Assembly (NCBI RefSeq): GCF_019703515.2
Contig: NC_059374.1
Coordinates: 18,024,095 to 18,088,094, forward strand
DNA length: 64,000 nt
DNA from: Myxocyprinus asiaticus
Lineage: Eukaryota; Chordata; Actinopteri; Cypriniformes; Catostomidae
Reading direction: 5' to 3'
A program made the position numbers and the translations under genes. Positions within the stretch are counted from its first letter, which is position 1. Every line of letters begins with the position of its first letter. The notes beneath the pieces are model-generated. The model had not been told where the DNA came from. It did not search any database and saw only the letters and a list, made by a program, of their open reading frames with translations. Below, in pieces: positions 43,718-54,689 of the stretch.

Positions 43718-43873
43718 AACCATCAGTTCCACTGCCCTCGCTTTCCCGTGCAGTGCCCTAATCAGTGTGGAACCCCAAACATCGCCCGAGAGGATCTGGC
43801 TAACCATGTGAAGGAGAGTTGTGGCAGTGCATTGGTCCTCTGCCCCTTCAAAGAGGCTGGCTGCAAACATAGA
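43718..43873 (+). CDS. traf4: TRAF4, coding exon 6 (TRAF zinc fingers)
   Basis: The 156 bases encode 52 residues in phase 0: NHQFHCPRFPVQCPNQCGTP, NIAREDLANHVKESCGSALV, LCPFKEAGCKHR. This is the third zinc-finger cassette, with CPRFPVQCPNQC, the histidine-cysteine pair NHVKESC, and CPFKEAGC. The acceptor cccacag ends at 43717 and the strong donor gtgagt starts at 43874. Its opening NHQ is the same as exon 5, which supports a common origin of exons 4-6. Sequence matches TRAF4 and not TRAF2, 3, 5 or 6, whose finger regions lack the CPNQCG block. Confidence 0.97.
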
Positions 43874-44194
43874 GTGAGTCCTTTTACACCTCCTGCACTA
43901 CAACTTTTTATTAAGCTCACTGCATTCAAATGCTGCTATGTGCAGTTTGCCTTCCTCAACACCTGAAAAAATTGTGTCTGCTTCAGTAAGAATGTACTCT
44001 GATGTAAGTTAGAACTCTTTTTGAGGATGTAAATGGACTGTCTGCTTTGAGATGTCATCTCAGGGAGGTTGTGGAAACTAAGTTACATATATATAGTATA
44101 CCTTGAGTAAGTGCATCACCCTGGGGTGCAGGCAGCACAGGCAACAACTCAACAAGGTGGCATGTTACTGGTTTCTTATCCTCACATGCATTAT

Positions 44195-45370
44195 ATAATG
44201 TAGACCCTAGAGTAGACGACAGATTTAATTTGACGTGAACGAAAACAAGGCTGTGAGGATAGAATGCTGTTTGATCAATGGGCATAGAAAATATTCCCAC
44301 AACCTGCCAGTGGACTAAAAATCTTGCAAAGCATACAGTAGTTTTTTTTTTTTTAATTTGGCAACCTTAAGATAGATAGAAGTACAGTCCATTCAATATA
44401 TCGTACTGTCGTGTAGGGTGTCGATCATTCAGTTGACAAAACATTGAAAATACGTCTTTCCACAACCTGCCGTTGGACTAAAAATCTTGCAAAATATAGG
44501 TCTTGAAAATTTGACAACCAAGAACCTTAAGATAAATAGAAGGACAGTCCATTCAGTATATCGTACTGTCATGTAGGGCTGCCTCCTCTAAACAATGCAA
44601 GTGAATGTCCTCCATGTTTTGACGGTCCAAAATACATATTTAGGGTGCATCAAAATAATCCACACGACTCCAGTCGACAAATAAAGTTCTTCTGAATGCA
44701 AACGATTGATTATTTTGAGAAACAAAACAATATTTATATACTTTTTAACTACAAAAGTTTGCTTCCTTACATCTCTGTGACGTGCGCTCATGAGAGTGAT
44801 AACGTAAGCTTGTTGGTAAGGTCACGCGTCACGTGGAGGAGTCAGGAAGCGCGTCATTGTTTACAAGAAAAATTTGTGCCGTTCACAAACCAAAATAGTC
44901 CAAAACAATTTCAAAACAATATAAAAGAAAAGAAAAAATAATTTCCAAATAATAATTAAAAAAAAAAACAATGTAAACAATGATGCGCTTTCTTACTCCT
45001 CCACGTGACGCGTGACCTTACCAATGAGCTTACGTCATCACTTTCACGAGCACGCGTAAATTATCAGCAAATTTTCATTTTTGGGTGAGCTATTCCTTTA
45101 AGACAGCACAACATACTTGGCCTCACTGATGAAATACGAGCAGAACAAATGTTGAAATTTCGAATAAATCATGCGTAAAACCATTTTTACTTAAATTGTT
45201 GCATTCAATTTACACAAGAATGGTTTTACGATCAATTTACACAGTTCATTCTGCTCGTGTATCATGAATGAAGCCCATTGAATGGACTGTACCGTCTATC
45301 CTTTAAAGCCTTGTTTTTCATTTACGTCAAATTAAATGTAGCTTATACTAAAGTCTATAGTTATGATGAT
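44195..45370. repeat. Palindromic repeat complex in traf4 intron 6
   Basis: The outer arms are inverted: gatttaatttgacgtgaacg, gaaaacaaggct and aggataga at 44220-44265 against tctatcc, agccttgttttt and atttacgtcaaattaaatg at about 45293-45340. Inside the left arm a ~172-bp unit (cacaacctgcc, ggactaaaaatcttgcaaa, agtccattcaatatatcgta, ctgtcgtgtaggg) is present twice, at about 44298-44420 and 44461-44580. A second inverted pair, atacgagcagaacaaatgtt against ttcattctgctcgtgtat, frames 45135-45270. A TTAA MITE sits in the middle. Confidence 0.75.
44575..45097. mobile_element. TTAA-type palindromic MITE, left end lost
   Basis: The right end ttttcatttttgggtgagct then attcct is followed by ttaa at 45098-45101. 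A strong inverted pair, gtaaggtcacgcgtcacgtg with gaggagt against ctcctccacgtgacgcgtga with ccttac, lies at about 44815-44845 and 44994-45021, each continued by gtttac/gtaaac words. The left terminal repeat is missing. Confidence 0.72.
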
Positions 45371-45467
45371 AGCATCATGGAGATAGAAACAAGATTAAAT
45401 TTTGTTTCTTCTTCTCCAATCAGTTTTACATAAAGCATATGTAAATGTTCTCTGCTCTGTTTTCTAG

Positions 45468-46100
45468 TGCCCAAAGATGGCTATTGGTCGACATCTGGAG
45501 GAGAGCACAAAGTCCCACCTCACGATGATGTGCACTCTGGTGGGGCGTCAGCGACAGGAAATCATGGATTTGAGACGAGAAATGGAGGAGCTGTCTGTCA
45601 GTCACGACGGCGTTCTTATCTGGAAGCTGACCGACTACTCACGCAAACTGCAGGAGGCCAAACTCCGCAACAACCACGAGTTCTTTAGCCCGCCCTTCTA
45701 CACACACCGCTATGGCTACAAACTGCAGGTGTCTGCATTTCTAAATGGTAACGGCAGCGGGGAGGGCACACATCTGTCCATCTACATCCGCGTGCTGCCC
45801 GGCGAGTACGATAACCTGCTGGAATGGCCCTTCTCGTACAAGGTGACCTTCTCCATCTTGGACCAGAGCGACCCATCGCTGTCCAAACCTCAGCATATCA
45901 CAGAGACCTTCAACCCTGACCCCAACTGGAAGAACTTCCAGAAACCATGCAGCAGCCGGAACTCGCTGGACGAGAGCACGCTGGGTTTTGGCTACCCCAA
46001 GTTCATCTCGCACGAGGAGATCAAGAAGAGGAACTACATCCGTGACAACTCCATCTTCCTCAAAGCTTCCATAGAGATCCCCCAAAAAATCATGTCTTAA
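45468..46100 (+). CDS. traf4: TRAF4, last coding exon (coiled coil and MATH domain)
   Basis: This 633-base exon encodes the last 210 residues and the TAA stop at 46098-46100. It begins CPKMAIGRHLEESTKSHLTM, the end of the zinc-finger region. Then comes a short coiled coil (about residues 26-47: RQRQEIMDLRREMEELS) and the TRAF-C/MATH domain from DGVLIWKLTDYSRKLQEAK to IFLKASIEI. Family hallmarks are present: SPPFYTHRYGYKLQVSAFLN, GNGSGEGTHLSIYIRVLPGE, NLLEWPF, FQKP and LGFGYPKFISHEEI. The MATH domain forms trimers and binds receptor tails and other partners. The acceptor tctgttttctag ends at 45467. The six exons give 422 residues against about 470 for mammalian TRAF4, the difference being the missing exon 1. 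Confidence 0.98.
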   Translation, partial: CPKMAIGRHLEESTKSHLTMMCTLVGRQRQEIMDLRREMEELSVSHDGVLIWKLTDYSRKLQEAKLRNNHEFFSPPFYTHRYGYKLQVSAFLNGNGSGEGTHLSIYIRVLPGEYDNLLEWPFSYKVTFSILDQSDPSLSKPQHITETFNPDPNWKNFQKPCSSRNSLDESTLGFGYPKFISHEEIKKRNYIRDNSIFLKASIEIPQKIMS

Positions 46101-47519
46101 ATTTAATGGGACTTAAGTGAAGATTTTTCTCGACAAGTCTTGATGGACCCTTATCAACAACTTTACTGAAAGACTCAGTGCTCGTCTGTCTGGTTATTTG
46201 GCTGGCTTCAGGAGCCAGTATGTAAGTGTTTGATCAGCAAAATCACTCTGAAGTGTTTTGGATTTGCTTTTTAACACTTTCTTCCTCAATTTACAGCAAC
46301 ACCTTTGGACATTCAGTAGTGCCTAGAACATTTATTTTAATTTAAATGTTATTTTTAAAGTGTGATTTTATTTTATTTCCCTAACAGATGTCAAGTATAA
46401 AGTAAAAGATTGAAGCGGACCGTGAAAGGATATTCATAACCTTTGCACTTTGAGAATGTTTGAATATTCTTCAGAGGCAATGGAGCTCTAAATCACAACA
46501 GCAGTCAGTACTGTTATGCCTGTGTTAAGAATTCAGCAAACACACACTCACACAAAAACCTTCTTGACCCTTTTGTGTACACACATTCGCCTGGTATTGG
46601 CTCTTGAAAAGAAACTCAACGATGGGGGTCAAAAGAACCTAGCTTTCCTGTTTAACTTGTTTTAAGTAAACTAACAACTAACAATGGCTGTGAACTAAAT
46701 GTAGCTTAACTTAAGTATGAGACTTGTTTGAATTAGACTCCAATTTTGAACGGTGTATTGTAGTACTTGATGCATTGTTTTTCAACACCCTGTTGTTCTT
46801 AGATAGACAGGACTTCTGCGCCCACGTTCTGTTTGGGACCGATTCCAGGAATTTAATGGGTGAAGGTGCTAAAAGCGTACTTTTTTTCATTATTGTACGA
46901 TGGAAACGAAACCTTTTGCAACTCCTGCACTCCAGTCTGGATCGAAAGCCATGCTAGAGTTTGTTTACATTCAGTCTGTGGGCGTTGGGTGAGGATTGCA
47001 GGTCACATGATCTTCAAAGTGGACCACTTTTTGTACTGTTTTCTTAACCACCGTGTGTTGAGGGCTTGTTATGTTTCGGCAGACGAATGGTCAAAAGGAA
47101 CCAAATTTCTTTTTGTAATATGTGAAGAAAAAAAAAATGTGAGCAACACCAGTTGCGTTTGTTTCATAAATGGAGGGTGTTTTGAATGTGAACTTTGGAC
47201 TCACATGCGCGGTACACTCTTTCTGTTTTTTTTGTTTTTTTTGTCTTACTATGCCGGTCAATGAAAGCTGACAGATAGAAAGGTGCGGGCACTCGCCACG
47301 GTCGCCCCCAAAACGTGTTGGTGCCTCAGGTGCGAGGGCATCTTGTTCGAGCAGCACTGGTAGCCATGGTTACCTGTGCCTGTAAAAGCAGACGTAAAAA
47401 TGAGGAGAGTTCTTCCATGTGCCTGAGGAAGATGAGCCTTGTGCAATATGGCTGCCATTGCTCCATACAGACCAGTGGAGGACTTTGTTGATACTTATTA
47501 TATATTATATGTGAATACT

Positions 47520-47525
47520 AATAAA
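47520..47525 (+). terminator. traf4: Polyadenylation signal, proximal candidate
   Basis: AATAAA directly followed by a genomic A-run (47523-47535). The A-run could also cause internal priming in cDNA work, so this site is less certain than the distal one. Confidence 0.5.
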
Positions 47526-47938
47526 AAAAAAAAAAATGCAAAAGCACATTCTTCTTCACATTTAATCTCGCTACGATACCAGCAAATATTTTGCAACGTT
47601 TTTGAGAGAACCTGAAAAAAAAAAAAAAACTTTTTTTTTTTTTTTTTTGCTAAGATTCTGTATTTTACAAAATACTTCAGATGTTTTCTACAACACTTTT
47701 TTCGGAATGAGTTTGGGGAGGGCCTGTATGTTTACATTTTATGGACCCTTATTATGTTTCACCTCTGTGGCATTTGCTCGATCATTCTGTTTGTCTGGTT
47801 TGAATTTTGCATATTATGTCTGTATTATTTCCTGTTGAAAGTATTTATTTTAAGGCGCCATGACATAAGCTTGTTTAAAGAAATAGTGCAGATGTTTTTA
47901 TAAGTTGATTTGATGATTGCTTGTCACATATCACTTGA

Positions 47939-47944
47939 AATAAA
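47939..47944 (+). terminator. traf4: Polyadenylation signal, distal candidate
   Basis: AATAAA in cacttgaaataaaacagtgt, about 1.84 kb after the stop codon, followed within 20 bases by a tgtctac element. It is the last good signal before the sequence loses 3' UTR character, so it is the likely main end of the traf4 mRNA. Confidence 0.65.
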
Positions 47945-47960
47945 ACAGTGTCTACAAGAT

Positions 47961-48984
47961 CAGCTCTCAATGGTGTCATCTCTCACGTGGTGTTGGAAAA
48001 ACACCTGAGCTCTCTGTTCTGGGTGCTTAACAGACAGTTTTTCTCACGTGACCGTTTGTTCTTACTATTTACATGGCCCACAGTCACAAATGTTTGCCAG
48101 TCCCACAGGATTCTCCCACAAGACCAACAACATAAAGCTTTTGTAGAAGAAACAAACCACAATCGTTTGAGGAAGCACATATCCTCCAATTTAGACTCAA
48201 ATATCCTTGCACTAACCTACTGTAGATTAAAGTTAAATTATGTCTTATATGGCCATAGAAGACCTGAAAATATCAGGGAATTTTACAATTGTGATTTATT
48301 AGCCTGGAAAAAAGTAATTTAAATTATTAATTGAAGTCCTGGAAATTCATATAATGAATAGTATATTTTCATTATATGAATCCGTCCGTCCGCCAGTCAG
48401 TCAGTCTTGACAAACTTTATTTTTCTATTATTGTTTGGGAAAAATCCTAGTTATCATGAATGACCGAAATACATTGGTCCAAAGTTAGGTTGACATTTTT
48501 GCGGACATCAGCACGTTGCTGCAATGTATTTTGCTTTTGCTCCACTGTTTGAAATGTGTCTCAGTGGCACAGCTTTTATTTTATTTGCTCTATTTCCAAG
48601 CAGTCACGAAAATTGCCAAGTCTGCACTGTTTTTATTGTTTTGTTTTACAACAGTAACAAAAAGAGGTCTATATCTGATTGCTAAACTGAGTTTCCTCCA
48701 CTCACATCGCCTCTGCATGTGCTGAGAGATGAAGAGAGAGGAAGCGAAGCAGGCACATGCTCAACTTTGATGTTGTGCCAAAGGTTTTCTGGACTCTGTA
48801 TGGGTAAATGGGAGTTTGGGGAGCAAAAAGAACCATATACCGATTCCTCACAGGTCCCCCAGAGAAGAAAAGCTGTTGGTTAAATTTGCTACTAAGACAG
48901 GCCAAGCCAAAAATATCACATTAAAACTGCAATGAAAGCTTAAAAACATAACTTTGTGATCTGAAGAATGTAGATTTCGAATCA
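47961..48984. other. No gene or clear repeat seen
   Basis: Region just beyond the likely transcript end. A (tccg/cagt)-type short repeat, ccgtccgtccgccagtcagt, occurs at about 48384-48405. Open frames on both strands have no recognised motif. Confidence 0.45.
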
Positions 48985-49165
48985 AACGGTACCACTTAAA
49001 AGTTTCCACATATTACAATAATAGTAAAGTCATCAGCACTACAACACAAAGGTAAATGTGGGAATTATGTATTGACCAAAATGTTTAAGGCAAAGCTATC
49101 TCAATCAACTTCATGAGGTGCCACCTGGGATACTTTTTAAACATTATTGAAGGTCGGACAAAACA
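48985..49165 (-). repeat. Degraded reverse copy of the Tc1 MITE
   Basis: The words acaataatagtaaagtcatc, gggaattatgt, tctcaatcaacttcatgagg and gggatactttttaaacatta then ttgaagg are the complement of the 3' half of the MITE at 13215-13750. A middle segment and both ends are missing. Confidence 0.72.
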
Positions 49166-49517
49166 AAAAACAGATTTCAACATTTTTCTTTTTGTTATAT
49201 GAAGGTCACATTAAAGCTGACTTGGAAACATTTTACCAGGACTTTATTATTTATTTGTGGTACTTTTCAAATACCTTTTATGTAAAGATTTGATTGTTTT
49301 AGCCTTATCTTAGATCCAGACTTTCAATATTAAACTAAGAAAATTTCACCACACCAAATTTTTTTTGCCAAACATAAAGTTTTTGTCAAAAGTTAACAAA
49401 AGTCAACAAAAGTGTCCATAAAGAGCAAACTTGAGATGAACTATGAGACAAGTGATGTTTGAAGGAAACAAAGAAAAATCAAGGTACAGTAAATATCACT
49501 TGTGAGCATAATATTTT

Positions 49518-49836
49518 GGTAACACTTTACCATAAGCTTCCATTCGTTAACATAGTTAATGCATTGTGAATCATGAACAAACAATGAACTATTTATTACA
49601 GCATTTATCAATCTTTGTTCATGTTAGTGAATAGAAATGCAATTGTTCATTGTTAGTTCATGTTAGTTCATAGTGCATTAACTAATGTTAACATATACAA
49701 CTTTTGATTTAAATTGAATTAATGAATTACTATATGTTAATATTAACCAAGCTAAATAAATGCTTTAAAAGTATTGTTCATTGTTAGTTTGTGTTAACTT
49801 ATGTTAACAAATGGAAACTTATTGTAAAGTGTTACC
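49518..49836. mobile_element. 319-bp MITE with ggtaacactttac ends
   Basis: Left end ggtaacactttaccataagc and right end cttattgtaaagtgttacc are inverted repeats of about 18 bases. The interior is full of ttagttcatgttagttca-type words and their complements, which gives long self-pairing potential. A truncated copy is at 545-624. Confidence 0.88.
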
Positions 49837-50265
49837 ACTTTTTTTTTATTGGCTGTCATTTTCAATCAAGCTGTAATTTTGCAGAATTATGTGAAAAGTG
49901 TGAAAATAGTATTTAATTGTATTTAGGATACATAAAATGTTGGCTATGAAATCAGCCATAGCAAGACAATGGAGTACAACATTCTATTCCAAAAATGTTA
50001 AAAATGTTATTTCCATTACCTTCATTTCCACCTCAGAATTCTATTAAACACAATAGCCTACAGAATTTTAAAAGTGGTGGAAATTAAACTGTGGTGGGAA
50101 TTTTCAAGACTTTTAATAAAAATGACAAAAAATAAATAAGATGCATGTACATACAAAACTTGATATTGTTATGAAAAAAATAGTGATTGTGAAAAATGTT
50201 TAAACAAGACTTTACTTTCTAAAAGTTTGCAGTGCTAAAAGTGCCTGAAGTTCATACTTCATAGT

Positions 50266-50541
50266 TCAATCTGCCATCTTATCACGTGGCTTGTTGAGTG
50301 CGTTACTTCATGCTATTCTCCGCGGTATCCACGCACAACTCACCACGCGACCCACCGTGAGCGAGAACCACATTATAGTGACCACGAGGAGGTTACCCCA
50401 TGTGACTCTACCCTCCCTAACAACCGGGCCAATTTGGTTGCTTAGGAGACCTGGCTGGAGTCACTCAGCACGCCCTGGATTCCAACTCGCAACTCCAGGG
50501 GTGGTAGTCAATGTCTTTACTTGCTGAGCTACCCAGGCCCC
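50266..50541 (-). mobile_element. tRNA-derived SINE, 3'-truncated copy
   Basis: On the minus strand from 50541 it reads ggggcctgggtagctcagca (A-box) then gttggaatccagggcgtgct (B-box, first base changed), and continues parallel to the full copy at 39252-39688 up to cacgtgataagat. The last ~150 bases and the tail are missing, so no target duplication can be expected on that side. Confidence 0.9.
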
Positions 50542-51369
50542 ATATCAAAAGGTGTTTAAGATAATGAGAAAAATACATTCAGACAAGTGCATTCAAAATT
50601 GTTACGTTGTTTTGGTAAAGTATACTGTAATCGAGTTGGAGATTTCTAATATGTACGTGTTGGAGATTTCTAATATAGTCTTTTAGGGAGTCATATTTGC
50701 ACATTTCCTGACATTATACTAACTGTGAAAGTCACTTTGAGAGTGTTCTGAGTAAGCTTCTCCAGCCTTATCGTTTTCCACAGTTGGGCTAAACACTGAG
50801 TTATTTAAATTTAACTGCAATAACCCAAAGCCATGTTGATGGCCCCTAAGTTTCCTGGCAAAGCAAGTTCAAACAGCAGCCCTAAGCTCCTCTCGGGCAG
50901 AGCCCAGTGAAAATAGTAACATCTAATTACACATTAGCTCATACATGTTTCTCATGCAGAGTGGAAAAGTCACGTGCGGGCTCAGCTACAGACTGCACTT
51001 TGGTCTCAATGTCACTTACTGATGACTCTTGTGCAATAAGTCAAAGTCTCTCTCTGAATGTGCAGTGATTGAACATTGTTTATGCTTTGCTACTAGGTGA
51101 GGCCCTCAGCAGACTAAATCAGAACTTTTAATGTGTGATGTGTGTTAGAGAGCTTTAATGAGTTTGGAGGGTGTTTACATGTCAAGTGGCATCTGTAGGC
51201 AATGAATGTTCAGCAGAGTGTGGAGAAGGACAGGGATGTCTCTTTACTGACTCACTGTTGAAAAGGTGTTTTTGACTACATTTTAGTCATAACAAATCTT
51301 GGAATGAATATAAGGTGTTTCATTGGATATGACTAGTTGATAGATTTGGTCTTGGCTGACTAGATCTTC
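50542..51369. other. No gene or clear repeat seen
   Basis: Nothing recognised on either strand except a short direct repeat, tggagatttctaatatgtac against tggagatttctaatatagtc, near 50636-50680. Confidence 0.4.
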
Positions 51370-51965
51370 TTACTCTGCTGAGTTTTGCTTCCAGGCTGAT
51401 CTCAAAGGGAAATCGGAAAAAGTAGGTTGACTTTTCTTTAGCTAAAATTGGTCTGTGCTTACCAAAATGCGAAACACTGCCCCCAATGTCCAAAGCTATA
51501 AGTGTTGTTGGGGGTATCACGAGTGAGCTCCATTTTCCAGGTGTAATGTCCACGGAGGGGCGCCAAAAGCGAGTTTTGAAGCGAGTTGTTTTCTGCTGTA
51601 CAGGCTGTAATACAGTGAAGAGCACTGTAATAGGTATTTTATAAACTGTACCTCCAACCCAAACCCCAATCTTAAACCTTACCATCAATGGAGTAAATTG
51701 TAATGTTAGAGGGAAAAAATGCAACCTCTGAATCTCACTCATTACTGTTTATGCAAAAACAATACTTCCTGGTTAGGGTTAGGTCAACACAGGATCTGAA
51801 CTCTGGTCTTCCACGCTGCGTGCTTCCGGTCGTGCCACAGGGGAAGGTAATCATGCCTGATAGGAGATGCCGCTTGTCAGTGAGTCGGCATAATGTGTCT
51901 TTTCCAAGGGTACCGGAACTCTCGGACACAACATGTTGACTTCCCGTGTGATCTTGTTGCTACTA
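51370..51965 (-). repeat. Dispersed repeat S, copy D
   Basis: Read on the minus strand it has, in order, gatcacacgggaagtcaaca, tgacaagcggcatctcctat, cagagttcagatcctgtg (B-box-like), accaggaagtattg, cagaggttgcattttttccc, tgataagg-like tggtaaggtttaag, ggcgcccctccgtggacatt, cattgggggcagtgtttcgc and ttgagatcagcctgg. It is the most complete copy and links all segments seen in A, B and C. Confidence 0.8.
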
Positions 51966-52001
51966 CTAGAACATACACAGATATGCTGTGTTCAGCATGT
52001 T

Positions 52002-52579
52002 AAGGCAGTCGCACACTGGACGAGATGCGCCACGTCACGTCGCGGGTAGGACACGCCACAGGTATCAAACAGTGCACGATGATGCGGTTCAGGTGGCAGA
52101 CAGTACACACAAAAGTGTATCAAGGTTTTTGACTTCTTCAAGAATGAACAGAGTGACATTGATGAGTTTGCAGGTTAGTGTGAAACTGGTGTAACTGAGC
52201 AGACTGAACGATTAGAAATGGCGATGTTTATTACGCAATTTCTCTATCTGAAGCATTGAATGGACTTCATTCAATCTGTCAAACCACAAAAAGACACACT
52301 TGTAACTGAAAATGCACTGTGTAGGATAAATGAAAGATACATATACACAATATATCATCACTGATGGCTAGAGTAAATAATCTATGTCCTTTAATAATTA
52401 TTTTGGTCGAATGTAATGGAAAACTTTGCGAGTTTCGCTCAGTGGCGCAGCAGAAATTTGAGCAGCCTCCGGAGTCGTAGCTGGTGGCGGCGGTGTGCGT
52501 ACCATCATTGAAAACAATTGTTTTGAATTTTAGAACGTGCCATGTCGTCCGCCAGATGCGTCCGGTCTGACCCCTTTAA
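52002..52579 (+). mobile_element. Repeat X (hAT-like), intact copy 2, 578 bp
   Basis: Left end aaggcagtcgcacactggac and right end gcgtccggtctgacccctttaa, whose complement ttaaaggggtcagaccggac resembles the left end. The flanks agcatgtt (51994-52001) and gacatgtt (52580-52587) match 6 of 8. It serves as the empty-site reference for the two insertions in copy 1 (30583-33545). Confidence 0.75.
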
Positions 52580-52889
52580 GACATGTTGCTGCTGCATAAT
52601 TAAATATGCATACGATCACTTTGAAGCAGATCTAGACAGTTGCTGCTGGGGGGGAGGAGGGTTTTACCATGATGCAGTAAATCCAGCTTACCTGCAAAAA
52701 ACAGAGGCAATTTAAATATTAGTCTAAGAGAGTGTACACAAGCTCATTGGCTAACAGGTTACATGTCAAAGGACCTATCAGCTGCTCCATGCAATCGGAT
52801 TGGCTTAACTGATTACATGTAGCCTTATCTACCAGCCTGCTTTAGTACACATGACAAACATTGTCGAAATAAATGAGAAATTCCCAGTC

Positions 52890-53020
52890 CAATCAAATCA
52901 GTTTTATTCGTTTAGCACTTTTCACAATAGATATTGTTCCAAAGCAGCTTTATAAAAAAAGAATGCCTAAAAAACCCCAGTAAACAAGCCAAAAGCAACT
53001 ATGGCAAGGAAAAAAATGAT
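52890..53020. repeat. Teleost dispersed repeat fragment
   Basis: The stretch atcagttttattcgtttagc, acttttcacaatagatattg, ttccaaagcagctttataaa and agcaactatggcaaggaaaa is a familiar fish repeat end of unassigned origin. Only this segment is present. Confidence 0.5.
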
Positions 53021-53059
53021 GAGGGACAAAACTTTGGTAGGAACTAGAATAAGCTGGGC

Positions 53060-53605
53060 AGCCTACCTTTTCTTTAACATGATAACACTGGAAGTTGGCA
53101 TGTTGTTTCCGAATGTTCCAGTACCCTGACATCTGTCCCATTATGCAGAGTCACTGAAAAGCATCATGTCCTATCAGTTATTTTTGCATCAGTTCAAGTG
53201 GCACGACTGTGTTACATCAGCAGCGTGGGAGACTGTTGAAACCAGCAAGTAACCGTTCACATAATCAGTGACTAACGCAATTCGGAGGTTCCATTTTCCC
53301 TCTAACATTACATTTGAACTTTACTGATGCTTAGGTTTAGGGTTGGGGTTTGGGGGTAGACTTAATAAAATATGCATTCCTCTTCACTGTTTTACGGCAC
53401 ATCATTTACAGTATAGCCAATAAAACTTGCTTAACAGCTTGCTTTTCACCTGAAACCTGGAGCTCACACGTGCCTTTACGGCCCGAAACACTTTCCGCTT
53501 CGGCCACTGGGGGCAGTGCTTCAATTTATGGTAAGCACTTTCGGTAAGTTTATATCAAGAAAAGACAACTTACTGTTTCTGAATTCACTGTGAGATCAGT
53601 CTGTT
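53060..53605 (+). repeat. Dispersed repeat S, copy C
   Basis: Contains gttggcatgttgtttccgaa, tgttccagtaccctgacatc, ttgcatcagttcaagtggca, accagcaagtaaccg, ggaggttccattttccctct, gatgcttaggtttagggttg, aatatgcattcctcttcact, ggccactgggggcagtgctt and gaattcactgtgagatcagt in the order of copies A, B and D. Confidence 0.8.
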
Positions 53606-53943
53606 TTCTTGCAGACACATAATGAAATAAATTATTGTCCATATACCAAATGTGTACATGTATATAAATATATGAAATTTTAGGTTTTTTATTTAGTTTT
53701 TAAATATATATAATGATTAAATTGCAAGCATTGGATTCCAATATAAGGCAGCTTAAGGAATGTAGGCAGTTATCAGTGAAGTGCCCCACATGTCTGGTAC
53801 ATATACAGTAGGTTGTAGCTGGCGAAAGGGGTGGTTCAGAAGCAGGTGAGATTGAAGTAGGGGAGAGTGGGGTATGATGAGCCTGTGGGTAAGCTGACCC
53901 ACCCCGTGTATCTAGGCAACTGTACATATTTTTTGTCATGTGT
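53606..53943. other. No gene or clear repeat seen
   Basis: AT-rich start, then unremarkable sequence leading into a transposase fragment. Confidence 0.4.
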
Positions 53944-54110
53944 GCCATCACGAGCGTTGGAACCTGACCTTGGAGCAGTGGAAGAAGGTCACCTGGTCCG
54001 ATGAGTCCCGTTTTCTTTTACATTACTTGGACGGCCATGTACATGTGCGCCATTTACCTGGGGAAGTGATGGCACCAGGATGCACTGCGGGAAGACGACA
54101 AGGGAGACGA
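53944..54110 (+). pseudogene. Tc1-like transposase, catalytic-core fragment
   Basis: The plus strand reads HERWNLTLEQWKKVTWSDES then RFLLHYLDGHVHVRHLPGEV and MAPGCTAGRRQ. WSDESRFLL is the block around the first catalytic aspartate of Tc1/mariner DDE transposases, preceded by the usual W(t)xEQWKKVxW. The second and third acidic residues, the DNA-binding domain and any terminal repeats are absent. The frame shifts or degrades after about 55 residues. Confidence 0.85.
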
Positions 54111-54689
54111 AAAGAGCCTTTCACATTTATGTTTTGCTTCTCTCCAATGCAACAGACATTTTATAGACACACATTTCAGGCTCTATAAAGTTATAAAGGG
54201 GATGACTTTGATTTCTGACATCTAGCCTGCTCATGAACACTGTAATGAGCCCCTATTCATCTTAGTTACAGAAATGTTTTCATTGGATCACAGTGTAATG
54301 TGTACATTAGCATTTGATTAGTGTTTGATCTCCTTCCAAAAATACTTTTTTAGAGCAGGCCGGACTTTGGCATTGTCCTTGGATGCTAAAACTCTTTAAA
54401 ATAGAAGTTCAAAGGATGTTTAAATGAAAGTTGAAGTCCTGTCGTGTGACAATAGCAGGGGGTCAAGAGCTCTTTCTATTTAATTTCCAATACATCATGA
54501 AAAGTATAAGCAAGCACTGGTAGAGGTGTGTTTCTAGGGGGAAAAAAAGCTCTGAATTACAGTGCTCTTACCATGCCCAGGTATCAACTCCTAATGATTG
54601 GCAACCACATCAAGCAAGATTTTCTAAGGCTAGATTACCAGAATTTTAATCAGTTTTTTACTCACAGCTATCAAATCGTTTCAGAAGGC
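54111..54689. other. No gene or clear repeat seen
   Basis: Nothing recognised on either strand. Confidence 0.4.

Larger units (their letters stand above)
46101..47960 (+). other. traf4: traf4 3' UTR
   Basis: After the stop the sequence is AT-rich, without transposon copies, up to two AATAAA sites (47520 and 47939). The contrast with the repeat-filled introns suggests a transcribed, constrained 3' UTR of 1.4 or 1.86 kb. It contains a facing A-run and T-run at 47615-47649 (about 15 A then about 18 T) and a T-rich tract at 47220-47244. Several open frames here are taken as chance. Confidence 0.75.

Noticed and set aside
46724..47838. Several 70-130-codon frames after the traf4 stop
   Set aside because: They lie in the likely 3' UTR, have no motif, and end in T-runs.
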